DNA of 64,000 bases from Leptasterias polaris (Eukaryota; Echinodermata; Asteroidea; Forcipulatida; Asteriidae). Below, piece by piece: positions 42,183 to 54,900 of this stretch. A model generated the notes under the pieces. It did no database searches. It saw nothing but the letters and a program-made list of their open reading frames with translations, and was not told the DNA's origin. Position 1 is the stretch's first letter. The number at the start of each line of letters is the position of its first letter. The position numbers were made by a program, and so were the translations under genes. The stretch covers positions 3,696,501 through 3,760,500 of the forward strand of contig JAZGTN010000003.1 in NCBI GenBank assembly GCA_037783415.1, given 5' to 3'.

Positions 42183-45100
42183 GATTTGTTGTTCTCTTTT
42201 GAGAAAATATGGAATAACTTCTTCTTGAATGGGCCAAAATTTGCTCGCAAGCCACATCTGATCATTTATGGTGTATGCTGGACGGAATCTGTCCCTCTTC
42301 ATACAGGGGAAACGAAGCATAGCACAGCAAGTGCCTGCCTGTGCCGCTACATAATGGAATGTCCAGACATTCAGAACGTGAATCTTTTTTTACATTCACC
42401 TACAACTACTACTTATAGGATATGGTTGGAGCACTTTAGTTTTACCAGACCTATGTCGAATCCTACTGCTACTTTTTCATTCATATTACCAAAAATGGCA
42501 TCTTTTATATTCCAAAACTAAAATTTTGCTTTTGTTCATAACAAGTGAAAATGTGGAGTTTGGACTCGGATAGCATTTAAATTTTACTTGTACTGACTAG
42601 CCTGTGTACTACATGTACTACTTGAACTTCTTATTTTATAGCCTTGAAAAAAATAAATAAAATGTTTTTCTAAACTACAATGCCTGCATGTACCCGTAAG
42701 TATGGATGTTGACTGAATCTTTCCTATTGGATGGGCATCCAACCATTTGCCAACACAAAAAAGCATAGGAAGTTACTATTTTTAGTTACGAGGTTTGCAA
42801 GTAAACTTTCGGGTATAAACATGTCTAAAACTGTAGCTTAAATCTCTTTTGAGAAGAGTGTTTGCTTTAAAAAGAGCCAATGTTGTGGTCTCAACTTTGC
42901 TTCGTATATTTGTTAATGTTTCTTCCCTTCATGCCGAGTGTATCCAATGTCTAGATCTTTTATAACTAGTCGGTGCACTCAATCTATGCATACTATGTTT
43001 AGTGAAATCCTTTATTCCACGGTGGTGTTATAAACGTTTTCTGTATACTGTGAGGTATGCGCAGGGCTGTTAGTGTTAGACTTTAAGTCTTACTTTACGA
43101 AACATCTGGCAATGAGAAGTCTTCAACCTCCATTTAACCTCATCTTATCTCCGGGGTATCTGAAACTAATGATATCAATTACAATTTAATGGGAGAATAT
43201 ATAAATAGAAAATCTATATATTGGAGCTAAAAAATCAAAAAATAAGTATGGAAAAATTGTGATATTAATGGGGAGGGGTCCAAAGGAAGCACAGCTTGTA
43301 CTGTAGTGGTGTGTGCCCCTCTGTGCATGCTTGTGAGCCTGTGTCAGATTTCTCACAAAAACATGGCAACCTTTTGGCATAAGGTGGCCACAGTTGTAAG
43401 GCGTATGTATGTGGCAACATTTTTTAAGGTTGTGGTACAGTTGTGGTACATGTGTATGGAAGACTTGGCGTGTTTAATGGATTTGTTTGAAGAAAACATT
43501 TAAAAAATGTAATGTATGTGTGTATGCCTTGCATAATACATTCAATAGCTATGCATGGTGGACAATCAAACTGTGGAGGTTTATATGAAAAGGCAGGGCA
43601 GTTGCAAGCTACAAAACAGGTAGCATGACTGGCAGCACGACTGGCAGCACAACCCTTTCTTAGTACAGGGTCAAATGGACTGCGGTGCTATCTCCTCTTA
43701 TTGTGTCTGCTTTGTGTTCTGGGAACCTTTTAGAGGATTTTAGGGGAGTAGGTTACTTCTGTACAAGAAGAAAAGAGTGTGTTGAAGTACGGGAACATTT
43801 TGGGGGGAGGGGGACACCCTCTGCCACATATCGGGCCTGGTTTAGTACGTGTACATGCCCAAATGGGCCTGAATGAGGGACTGTCAGCTACTGGAACAGA
43901 TAAATAATAGGCCTACATGTAGTAGGTTTTTATATGGTGCTTTATCTACAAGCGTATCAAAGAGCTTAATGTTTTTAAATACAGTTTTTGAAGTTTTTGT
44001 ATTATGAGACCCATTTATGTAATGGTTTACAAGGTGCTGCGATAAAATTCAGCAGCCACTGCCAGAAACACCTGGGCAAACCCTTTTAAAGCAATAAGTA
44101 AAAATTTTTTTTTTTTAAAGGTATCCCTGCTCAACACATGGGACCTACATGTATGGCTTTATGTCCCATCCGAAGGTCAGACTAACTTGTTCAGAATTAA
44201 CTGTTACATGTAGTTTGGAACTAACTTTTCCAGAATGAACTTGTGAATTTACACTTGCACTTGGAGTCAATCCATCCAAAGTAGCTGTTATAGTACCCTA
44301 CCATAGGTCACGGTGATCTGTTAAAGTATTTCAGAGTCGAACAATTTTTGATGACTGTTTGTTAAATTTGTTTTTTTCAGGTTGTGAACAATATTATAAG
44401 TTTGTTTAATTTCATTCGTTGAACAGCTGTTTACATGTACCTTGAATGAATTCATGAATGGTGAACTTTGAAAGTATGTGGGGGAGCAGGGGGAGGGGGG
44501 AGGGCATGTGCTTTCCTTCTTGACAGTAAACTTCAATGGGTTCAAAGTTTGCTTTAATAATAGAATAATGGGTGCAATGTACTCAGGAACTAATAGTGCT
44601 CTACCATCAACAGCTTGTATACCACTCCCTCCATGCAGAGCAGGGATTCTTCTTCCCTGATGAATTACAATGCAATTAGACCAATCCACAATGACACTGG
44701 CGAGTTCCAATCAATATCATACACTTTGGCTCACCAACAGGCACTAAATAGAGAACAATGTAAATAATAGGCTTCTCACAGCCTGCCTACATGTATTATG
44801 CATTAGACATGTTAGGAAGACTGCCTGCTTATGATGTTTGTATTAACCCAGCATAAAGTATGTTAGGAAACGAGTAACAGGTGGATTTAGTGAGAGCAGC
44901 TGGTGGAGCACTGCCTCGTAGTAGTGTCTGATGCAGGAAAAGCTGAACAGCCGATAAAAGTTCTCTGCATTATCATTCTGCTTCACCTCGGCTTTGCAGC
45001 TTTGTTTCTATCCACTCCCTGATCGTTGTTTGGATGACAACACACAGTGCATTATCAACAGATGGTAGTTCTGCAACATTGATTGTCTCATTATTCATCA

Positions 45101-45954
45101 AACTGTATGTTCTGTGCATCTTCTGCAGTGCAATTGCAACAGTACTTTTCTTTTGAGCAAAGTTGGTTTTGGACGCATAACTTCCACACAAAAGGAGGAT
45201 GAGCACCAGTTGATTCAACTAAACCTGTTTTCATTTTCACAAACAAAGTTACTTTTTATCGGCAAAATAGTCCACCTGTGGTTGAAATATCAGTGTTATA
45301 AATGAATTAATTACAAGATAAATGTACATTTTACTATTTTGTTATTGGAGTGTTTCCATGAATTCTTAGGATTATGTAGGACATGTTGAGTAGGACATGT
45401 TGAGCAAACCATCTTTCCTCCATGAGAAAACTAGCGTTCCTAATATTTTTGAATTGCCCTTTTTGAAGTATTAGAGGTTACTAAGAATTGATTGTCTCTG
45501 AATGCAGTACCTGCTCTTGGCACCTACACAAGGATTACTGAACCATCTGCAGTGTTTTCTGTGGATACTTGCGAGTTCGCTGACTGACACTACATGTACA
45601 GCTTCTGTGATACTTCACTTGGATAGCCTGTCTTTACTTTTATCACCATGATCAAGTCCTGGTAAACTGCTCATTGTGGTTTGAGTGCATGGAGTTGGTG
45701 TAATAAATACAAACCTACCCACTGTGGGCATAATACACAGGTGTTTGTAATTTACAGATCACATCAATGGACCATCTCTAAATTGTCTTGCAGCTTGCCT
45801 GACATCAACTACTTCTTCATCATCGTAATGGTCCAGTAGTGTAATTGTTTTTTCCAGTCTACATCTTCCCAGTGTCTTAGTGCAGTATAAATTAGGAGAT
45901 AAACGTTGATGTGTTTTACTAGACCCCTTTTCTAGTGACAGGAAAACAAAAATA
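42183..45954. other. intergenic DNA upstream of the TMEM134-like gene
   Basis: No exon, tRNA or strong repeat supported. A minus-strand frame near 44321-44710 is open for 129 codons but matches nothing I recognise. The promoter of the next gene must lie in the right part; no TATA box was convincing. Confidence 0.35.
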
Positions 45955-48900
45955 ATGTCTTACCAAGACGGAGGAGCTGAGGAAGTGATTGATATGGATA
46001 GTTTGGCATCGGTTTCTTCTGGAACATACAAGGTTCTCAGATTTGAATTTTTTCTTTCTGTTAAATTTTGAGTTATATGGAATTTTTTTCAAATTGTTTG
46101 CTTTTCTTGGTGGCAGTCACTTCTAAATAGTTGAGTAGCTGTAGGCCTATATTTTTTCTGAGAAACTATAGACCCCTAGCATAGGCCGCCATCGCGAAGG
46201 TCAAACAAAGAAAAGGTTAACAAACAAGCTTGCCAACTTTCGGCCATTTAGGTCTTCCTTTGAACTCAGTGAGGGTGCTGTTTGATTTTGTGGCATCATT
46301 TTGTAGAGGGGTCTATTAAAAAACAAAATATTAAAAGGTTTCTCTAGATGGCGTCTCATAGAGACTCACAAAGGTTTTTATTTGTTTTCGTTTTACAAAA
46401 CAACAGCACCTTCATTCTCTGGGCGGTAAATGAATGGATTTGCAATTGCTATGGAGTTCTGATAAGTTTAAGATATATGTAATGTACTTAGCATTTCTCT
46501 AGATAAGATAATGCTGACAATGTTCCTTTGAAATACATGAGGAAATGATTGGTGCTGTCTTGTAATCCTCGTTGGTGCTGTTGGGAGACCCACTAGGTTT
46601 GTTCTCTCTGTTGATAGCGTACTCAACTAGTTGTTTTCGGAGCACTAGAGCAGGCCAGTCAACATATTGAACAAAAAATAAAGGACTTTTCTCAGAGCCA
46701 ACACTTCTTCCAAAAGAGATATTTGACATAGTTGAACCGGCAAGAATTACAAGAAATATCCAATCTTGCCATGCAAAGCCTCAAATACAGTACAATGTAA
46801 CAGAAGTTTGCAGTCAAACTCTACCCAACATGTGCTTCTCCCTTGTGGTTTATTATTTGCTTAGTTAGTTGTGAAAATTTATAAATTGGTCAGTTGTTGC
46901 ATTGTAAAATTAGCGAGGGAGTTCTATGCCTTAGCTCAGGACTTTATTTGAGTCTAATCCACCTCTAGGAATATGTTTTTTACATACATTGTACTAGAAT
47001 AATGACTTATTTGTGCCATAACCATGCAAGACCTTACATAGGGGTTGAGATTTATCAGACTATTCAGACTTTTTATGTCAGCCTGGTGAATAAAAAAAGC
47101 CTTTCATTTTTCCACATGAAAGAAAAGACTTCCCTTTGATCTACAATGTACATCACTAGTGCTTAGGACACTGTTCCTAAAACCCCATTGAATTCCAAAC
47201 CCTCCCTAGGGGTTACCAAAAGATAGAAACGCCATCATTTCATTATTCATGTAGGCCCTATGTCCTAAAGTTTGGATCCAACATATAGTTTCAGACTTTT
47301 TTGCCAGCAATGACTCTCATCCCTGCCTTACAGGTCTGTTACGTCATGAAGGCAATTATGTGTGTACCTCCATGCCCCAGGTCATTGCCTTGGTGCCCCT
47401 TGAAATGTTCCAGTAGAAAATGGTTGTCCTCTCATACTAGGTGCCCTTTTATTATGTAAAAACTGCATTGCCCTTACAATAATGAAGTAGCCCTATCAGA
47501 CCTGCCTTTAACTCTCCTTGTCACGTTACCATTACGGTCCATTAGGACAGACAGTGTACTGGAAACTATGAAAAGAATGCCATTTAATTAAAAACAAAGT
47601 GTTGTTTGTATTCCATACACTGACAAAGACTCTGTTCCTTGCTCTATGCAAAGACCGATTGTTTACTTAGGCAGCTATTTTTTATTAAACCTGTCTCATA
47701 ATGATAGGTCTTTGTCATAATTATTGATAATATTGCAGGGCAAAATTTTCATCTAGACTAGAGCACTTAGAAGCAGACAATATTGCTTAACAATTTTCTG
47801 CTAAGCAAAAATAAGCAGGATACCAGTTGCATGGAATTTTTGACTGGTAACCTTTTTCTGGTAAGCAAACTTTTGTTGCGCTTAGCTAGTTTTTGTGCTT
47901 ATTTAAAGCAGCTCGATAATATTGGGCCCTGGTTGTAGTATGCACATAGTGTGAAATAAAAGTACACTGTAGTGTATATTTTAATTAAGAGTGTGGGGCA
48001 GGCCCAATGCTTCATATTTGTAAGGACAAGGCAGTTTTTCTTTAGTGTCAAGTCATGTTGGAAATTAACATTTCTACTGGCACATATCAAGGGGCACCAA
48101 GGCAATTTTCAGGGGGCGTGTAGGCAATTGCCTCAGTTGCCTCCATGCAGATTGAGCATGTAAAATGGTCTTGACAAAATGCAGCATTTATAGGATTATG
48201 AATCCACATTTACATATATTTTTTTTTTCAAAAGCAAGTCTGTTACCAGTAAGAGAGGAGAGTCTCCCAACAGAAACTCTTGTTTCTTTTTTAGGCAATT
48301 CGTCAGGATGGTTTACAGCTCTTCCCTTTGTTGATTTTACTTTGTTATTTGTAAAGTGCTTTTTTGTTTATATACTTTCCTGAGAAACAAAACGTAATAT
48401 AAATATTGAGTTGCACAGTTAAAAAGAAGATCTGTACACATTTAGACAAACTGAGAAATCGAAGTAGTATTTCATATCTTGACATTCCTTTAAGCATGTT
48501 TTTACTGAAAAGTTACATGCACAGTCTCGATGCTTGTTTTTTGAAAGGGCAAGGGCACCAAGGCATTCTTCCTCGGTAAAGGGCACCTCTTTGAGGAAAT
48601 TGGCAATTTTTATTGGAATTTTTTGAAGGGGGACCAAGGCAGTGAACAAGGGCTTTGGAGGCAACTTGCCCTTTGTCGCCTCCATGAAGTATCTGGCCTG
48701 CATGCACTTTTTACAAATTTGGTTCGCTGGAAATCAATCATCCAGAGGAGAGATTGTGTCTGAAATGCTTTTCAAGAAAATTGCAGTTCCAGCCAAATTC
48801 AACAAGCATGATAACATCTACATGTAGGCTTGCTTGCAGGAAAACATACATGTAATGAAGCATGCAGACAATGTAACTGAACTACATACAGTACCTTCAG

Positions 48901-51900
48901 AATATGGGATTTGAGGCATTGCATGGTGAGGTATCAATGTATATTTGGTTTGTGGTAACACCATGTGTATATCTACTGGGAAGGTAGATTGTTCTTTGAG
49001 AACTTGTCTTGCTATTTATTTTACTTCCGCGGAGTAGATTATTCGGAATTCAGAGTCTTATCAATCAAGATTTTCAAGTGGCTTTAGTCAATTAAAATGA
49101 ATACTCTTGCTAAAATACCATAATGAGGTTGTTATTTTGTTTGCAGCCACTGATTGAAGAGTCACAGGAGAATTACAGTACCCAGGCCAAGAAAGAGTCC
49201 GAGTACAATGCTCCAGCCTCAGGAAAAATGTGGTATGTCAGACTTGTTTTCAAATTATTTCAAATCTTTCTACGCACACCATGACTTCTGTTGCTCTGGG
49301 TCCAATTTATATCATTCATGAGGCACACAAAATGTTTTCATTGTGGAAAATTCGCACTCATTATTGTGTATTCTCTAACCAAGACATGCACTCTTGCAAC
49401 ACCAGAATGTTATAACAGTTGGGACCAATAGTTTGCTTTCACTGAGGCAATCTCAGTATGAAATCAGCTGGGACTTTTGCACAAGGCTCAATTTCATAGA
49501 GATGCTTTAGCAGAAAAGGTTGCTTGAAATAGTCTGCTAAGCAAAAATAAGCAGAACACCAGGCACAGATTTTACAGGTGACATAATATTTCAGCTGGTA
49601 ACATTATTCTGGTAAGCATAATTTTGGTATGCTTAGCTACTTAATGTGCTTGAGCAGTTCCATGAAGTTAGGCCCAGGTCTTCAGCTTTGTATTAGACAG
49701 AGGCCATAGAGAGCCCTGGGGTCGATTTCACAAAGCACTAAGATTCATCTTAAGATGAGTTGTCACTATTACCATAGTGATTTGTATTGTGACATCACTC
49801 TTTGCTAAGCAACTACGATGGATTTGCACTAAGATCAATCTTAACTCTTTGTGAAATCGAGCCCAGGTCACAGAGAGGTCTAGGCCACAGAGAGGCATTG
49901 GCCTCGGCTGCCCTGTGAAGGAGAGTTGTTCTATCTGACATCTGTATGTCTGACACTGTCAAAAAGACAAATCGTTTGAAATAGGCTAATCCTAAAGAAT
50001 CGCCATCATAAAAAATTCTATTAAATGATACCGGTCACGTACAAAATATTTACGCAATTAATTTCCATCTGATATACTGGGAGTAAACAGCTCTACAAAA
50101 AGCCTATTATTTACAAAAAGAATTCATTTCTAATTGACCAGAGTATTTGTCCAAACTGTTCTCGCAGATAATTTTGAGCCATGGTACATTTAATAAACCA
50201 GAAAGGACTAGATTTGTGGATGCAATATCAATACATTACATTTAGTTTTAGGCCAAATACTGGTTAATATAACTGGTCCCAATGGATGGAGGTCTCCTTT
50301 TTAACCGATTGTAAGGTCTATCGGATCGCTGAATTTCGTCAAATTCTTGATGGATGTTGTTGTTCATTAGAAATGGGTTACCCTTCAAAACATTTAATGA
50401 GCGCCATTGCTTCAGAAGGCTCTCGCAAGTTTCTTCATTTGTATGTTTCACCTTCATTAGTTATTGAATTTTCGAACCTTTTGTTTTTTTGCTACATTCC
50501 TTTTTTGTCTCTCAGGTGGTGGCAGCATCCAGAGATCCGGCAGAATTGGAGAGCTGTGCTGGGATCAGTTGTTATGCTCGTTGTGGGCATTTGTAAGTTG
50601 ATAAAATAAAGTTCACATTTGAATTTTCACACATACATTGTGTACTGACTAGATAGTTTAGTCTACTATTCCGGCCTAAATGCTTGAGCCACCTGAAAAT
50701 AAACACACGCTCCTCTCTCAAATGATCACAATATTGAGCAGGGAAGGGTATGTTCCATTAGTACGCACAACTGTTAAGCGTCAATTGCAATTTGACCCAG
50801 GTTAGTGAAATGGAGCCTGACGATGTGGTAGGAATTGAAAATTATAAAACAGAAAAGTTTGACAGATTTTTCTGTTTTATTATCCTTTTCACTAAAATGG
50901 GCATTTATGAATAGGTCCTTTACCACATGGCATCAGCCCTGCCGGTTTTAAATGCCCGTTGAAGACCTTGTTGTCACTCTTTTATTCCCCAAATCTTCTT
51001 GTTATAGTCTGTTAAAAAAAAAAAAGCAGGGTACCAGTCACAGATGGACCATTTGTTATGATATTTTGGCTGGTAATCTTATTTTGGTAAGCATAATTTT
51101 GCTGTGCTTAGCTACTTTATGTGCTAAAGCAACTTATTGAAACTAGACCCAGATCTGTGTGATGCACATAATTGTAATGCAGTGTTTTTCTCCTATCTTG
51201 CAGTGCTGATAGCTGCTGGAATTGTGTTTGAAGCAACAAAACACGGTAAGTTGGCAACGTGTGTCAGCTTTAAAAAGAAACCATAGAACCAATTAAATGC
51301 CAACTTAACGGGCAACTTGTGTTGGGTTTGGGCTTTGAGCTGCATCAAGCGCTCTAATGTTTCTATGTAGCCAAGTGGGTCACTGTTTCACTGATGCAAG
51401 GAATTCCATAACATTCCTGAATGCCGCATGGGGTATTTACACAAAAAGCTCATTATTTTGTGCATTCAAAACATCATTGCCAGTAAAGATGGACAACTGT
51501 TCACTGTGTGACTCCAAGTGGGAGTGTATTTTTATTTTTTATTTTTTTTAGTAAAACTTTTCAGTTATCCTGCGAAGTATAGATTAAAACAATCTGTTAT
51601 TTTTCATTTTTCAACAAATTATGGTTTAGAAAGAGGGTAACTGCTCTATGTTCCGACACCCCTATCGGAGAACTCTATGGTCAGACAATCCCTTGTGATC
51701 TATATGCAAGGTTTAGAGAACAGGTTAGGGTTAGGAATATACATTGATAGGGGTGTCAGAACATGGGTGTGTAACCAGAGATAGGGTCATAATTGTAATA
51801 CAATGCTCTAGTTTTGGCCGCTTCAAATCAATCAGGAAATGATTTTTAAACGATGAATTTTACATTTTCCTTCAACAGAGCATATTGCCAGTGCAATTTT

Positions 51901-54900
51901 TATCATCATTGGTTTCCTGTTCTTTGTGCCGGGATGTAAGTACTCAAAATAATGTTCCTGGTAGTTGTTTTTTCATTGTCTCCAATTAAAGTAATGATGT
52001 TCATGTATCATTGGGTTTGGGGAAAAGTATCTGGTTTGAATTTTAAAGGGAAATGTAACTGGATCGAGTTTATCAGTAAAAGGCGTCTACATACCTCGGA
52101 ACAATTATTGACAACCATCTAAACTGGACCGAAAACACCCAACAAATAGTTTCTAAAGCTAACCAATGGATGTTTTGTATCAGAAAGCTTAAATCCTTTA
52201 ATATACCGCAATCCTTCACCGATCTTGAACTCTTGGTGGCAGCAGACATGCCTCCATTACTGCGGCGGTACCTGGGTGGTACTGCGCTGCCTAGCGACGG
52301 GTTTAAGGGTTGGGCTACACGGCGATCATCTGATCAGTCACGGGTTATTGGACTTTTACTTTGCAAATCGCTTAAACCCGTCGCTAGGCAGCGCAGTACC
52401 ACCCAGGTACCACCGCAATAATGGAGGTATCTGCTGCCACCAAGAGTTCAAGATCGGTGAAGGATTGCTGTATATGCAGTAAACTATGTTGACCTTTTGT
52501 ATTTCTGTGTGGTATGGCTCAATTACTGTTAGTAATTCCTATAGGTTGAAAGGGGTGACCAAAACAGCTGCTAGATTGATTGGTTTGGATGTTAAAGACC
52601 TTTGCGGTATCTTTGAGGAGGTGACACTGAAAAAGATTCAGTTTATAATGCAGGACCCCACCCATCCTATAAATCACCTGGTTAGTGTGCAAAAGTCCGA
52701 CAGAATTAGGCCTTCACGCACAAATACAGAGCGCTTTAGGAGATCATTCTTGCCAAATTCCAGTCATCTTTTTAATTCTAGGTTCCAACGCTAATTTCAT
52801 AGCAAGGTGGTTTATTGATTTATTGCTGTATGACTTTTTTGCTTTTCTGATGTTTTTTATGTGGTGTATTTTTTAGACTAATTCTTGTTTCTATTTCATG
52901 TTCTTGTAGTGATGTCTTTGTTTTTAAAACACGGATATGGAATTTCATGTTTTTTATATCATGATGAAGAATAATAAATGAAGGAATACATAAGATTGGG
53001 GGTTTACAATGATTTAACATTATTATTATTTTGTATTATTATTTATTCTGCATATCAAAAAGAACAAACAAAATACAGAAAGTACAAGGCAATGCAAAAG
53101 GGATAAAAAGCCAATGGCACATTATACTTTGGCCAATTACACAAAGCCATTTAAAAGCAGAAATAATTTCCTAAGTAGATATTGGCAGGGCACCACAGGG
53201 CTCGAATTTTACACTGGACCACAGGCCAGAGGCCAGTAATTTTAGTGTTGGGCCAGTAAACTTATGACCTAACAAGTCCGATGGTCTTGTGTTTTTCAAT
53301 TGAATAACAGGAACAAATTATGTTCAGGTGTTGACTTTGGTCTGGTAAATTATCTTTCGATTCTATGAGTAATCAAGTATACTGTACTCTTCTGTTACTT
53401 GTCTCAGTTCAGGTTCATATAAAAGCAGTCAAATGCATGTTAAACTGTGTCAGCAATTTTAAATTTTCACATTTGAATCTGGTCTTGTAAAAAAAATGTC
53501 TGGTCCAGTAAAGATTTTGAGCTACAAGCCCTGTAGTCTTGTGGATGTTCTCCCTAAATTCGAGCCCTGCACCATGGTAATGTGGCTGGTAACCTGTCCC
53601 TCCTTAAAACAAAATTGTTATGTTTAATACATGTAATAATTGCATCAGGGAGAACAATACTATTTCGGTTTTGCCCCTACATGGGTTTGTGATGAGCATT
53701 GTATAATGCATTCAGAGTGCTGCAGAAAAAAATTCACAGGTTACTTTATATCAAATAATAAACCACAAGGGAAACTGACTGGGTAAATTTTTAATGATTT
53801 TGGGTTGAACAAGGAAAAATTGACTAGAGTGGGATTTGAACCAACGACCTCCGGATTGACGTGCCGGCGCTCTACCAACTGAGCTATCTAGCCCTATGAT
53901 GGCGGTCTCCCTATTTTGTCAATATCCTTGTTCGGTGGGTGCCAGTCAGAAGCCATTCAACCGTAAACTGCCGTGTAGCCAAGGATCACACCCAAGTATA
54001 CGATACAACCTGGGAAGCGGCAGCCAGGGGATCACCATAAGTCGCATCCCCTTGTTCAACCCAAAATCAGGTTACTTTATAGGTGGGATTCAAACCCACG
54101 GCATCCGTGTTCTAGAGTACATGTCATAACTGATGTGCGCACAGTGACAAGAGGGTAGCTTGAATCTTGTGTTCTTTAAGCAATTGGTACTACAAAGTAC
54201 CTTCAGTGGAACTCTCTTCCTTTACATATCCGAGCTACAAAGTCTCTGGACATTTTCAAAACATTGCTAAAAACTCACCTGTTCAATATTTCTTATGATT
54301 GACTATCTGTTTGTTATTTTTTCCACTTGTTTTTTCCGACACATTTATGTAAATCTGTTTTATTCAATGTGCTCTTATTTCTTTCTAAGCTACGTAATTT
54401 GTAATCTTTTTGGTTACTCTCTCTGTTTTTTGTTTTTGTTTGGTTTTTATGCGCCTCGGAATAAGTTTAGTCTTAGATAGATGGCGCTTTACAAGTTTTA
54501 ATTATTATTATTATTATTATTATTACGTAGCTGTCATGACATCTGCTCTAGAATGTGGGCTTCAAAGGTTCGAATCCAACTTGAGTAGCCTGTAGATTAT
54601 TCCTGCAGGGCACAATTTCATAAAGCTACTTAAGCATAGAAAGTAGCTAAGCACAACAACTTGTTTACCAGAAGAAGGTTACCAGCCAAAAAACCTTGTC
54701 ACGTGTACAGTCTGTAACTGGTATCCTGCTTAAGTTTTGCTCAGCAGAAAATTGTTAAGCAATATTTTCTGCTTAAGCAGCTCTATGAAATTGGACCCAG
54801 GACTTATATATATTCAGGGTAAAATCTTAAAATTAAATGATTTGCTTAGTAGACTTTTGTGAATCACAGCTTACCCGAACCCCTACATGTAAAGTGTCTT

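Noticed and set aside
44321..44710. Minus-strand 129-codon frame
   Set aside because: No recognisable motif, no flanking exon and composition like neighbouring noncoding DNA.
52486..52794. An additional exon of the TMEM134-like gene
   Set aside because: The sequence is a LINE reverse transcriptase end and breaks the phase of the joined exons 5 and 6.
53825..53893. Functional tRNA gene on the minus strand
   Set aside because: Anticodon stem mismatch, C at the invariant position 33, and location inside a TIR element.
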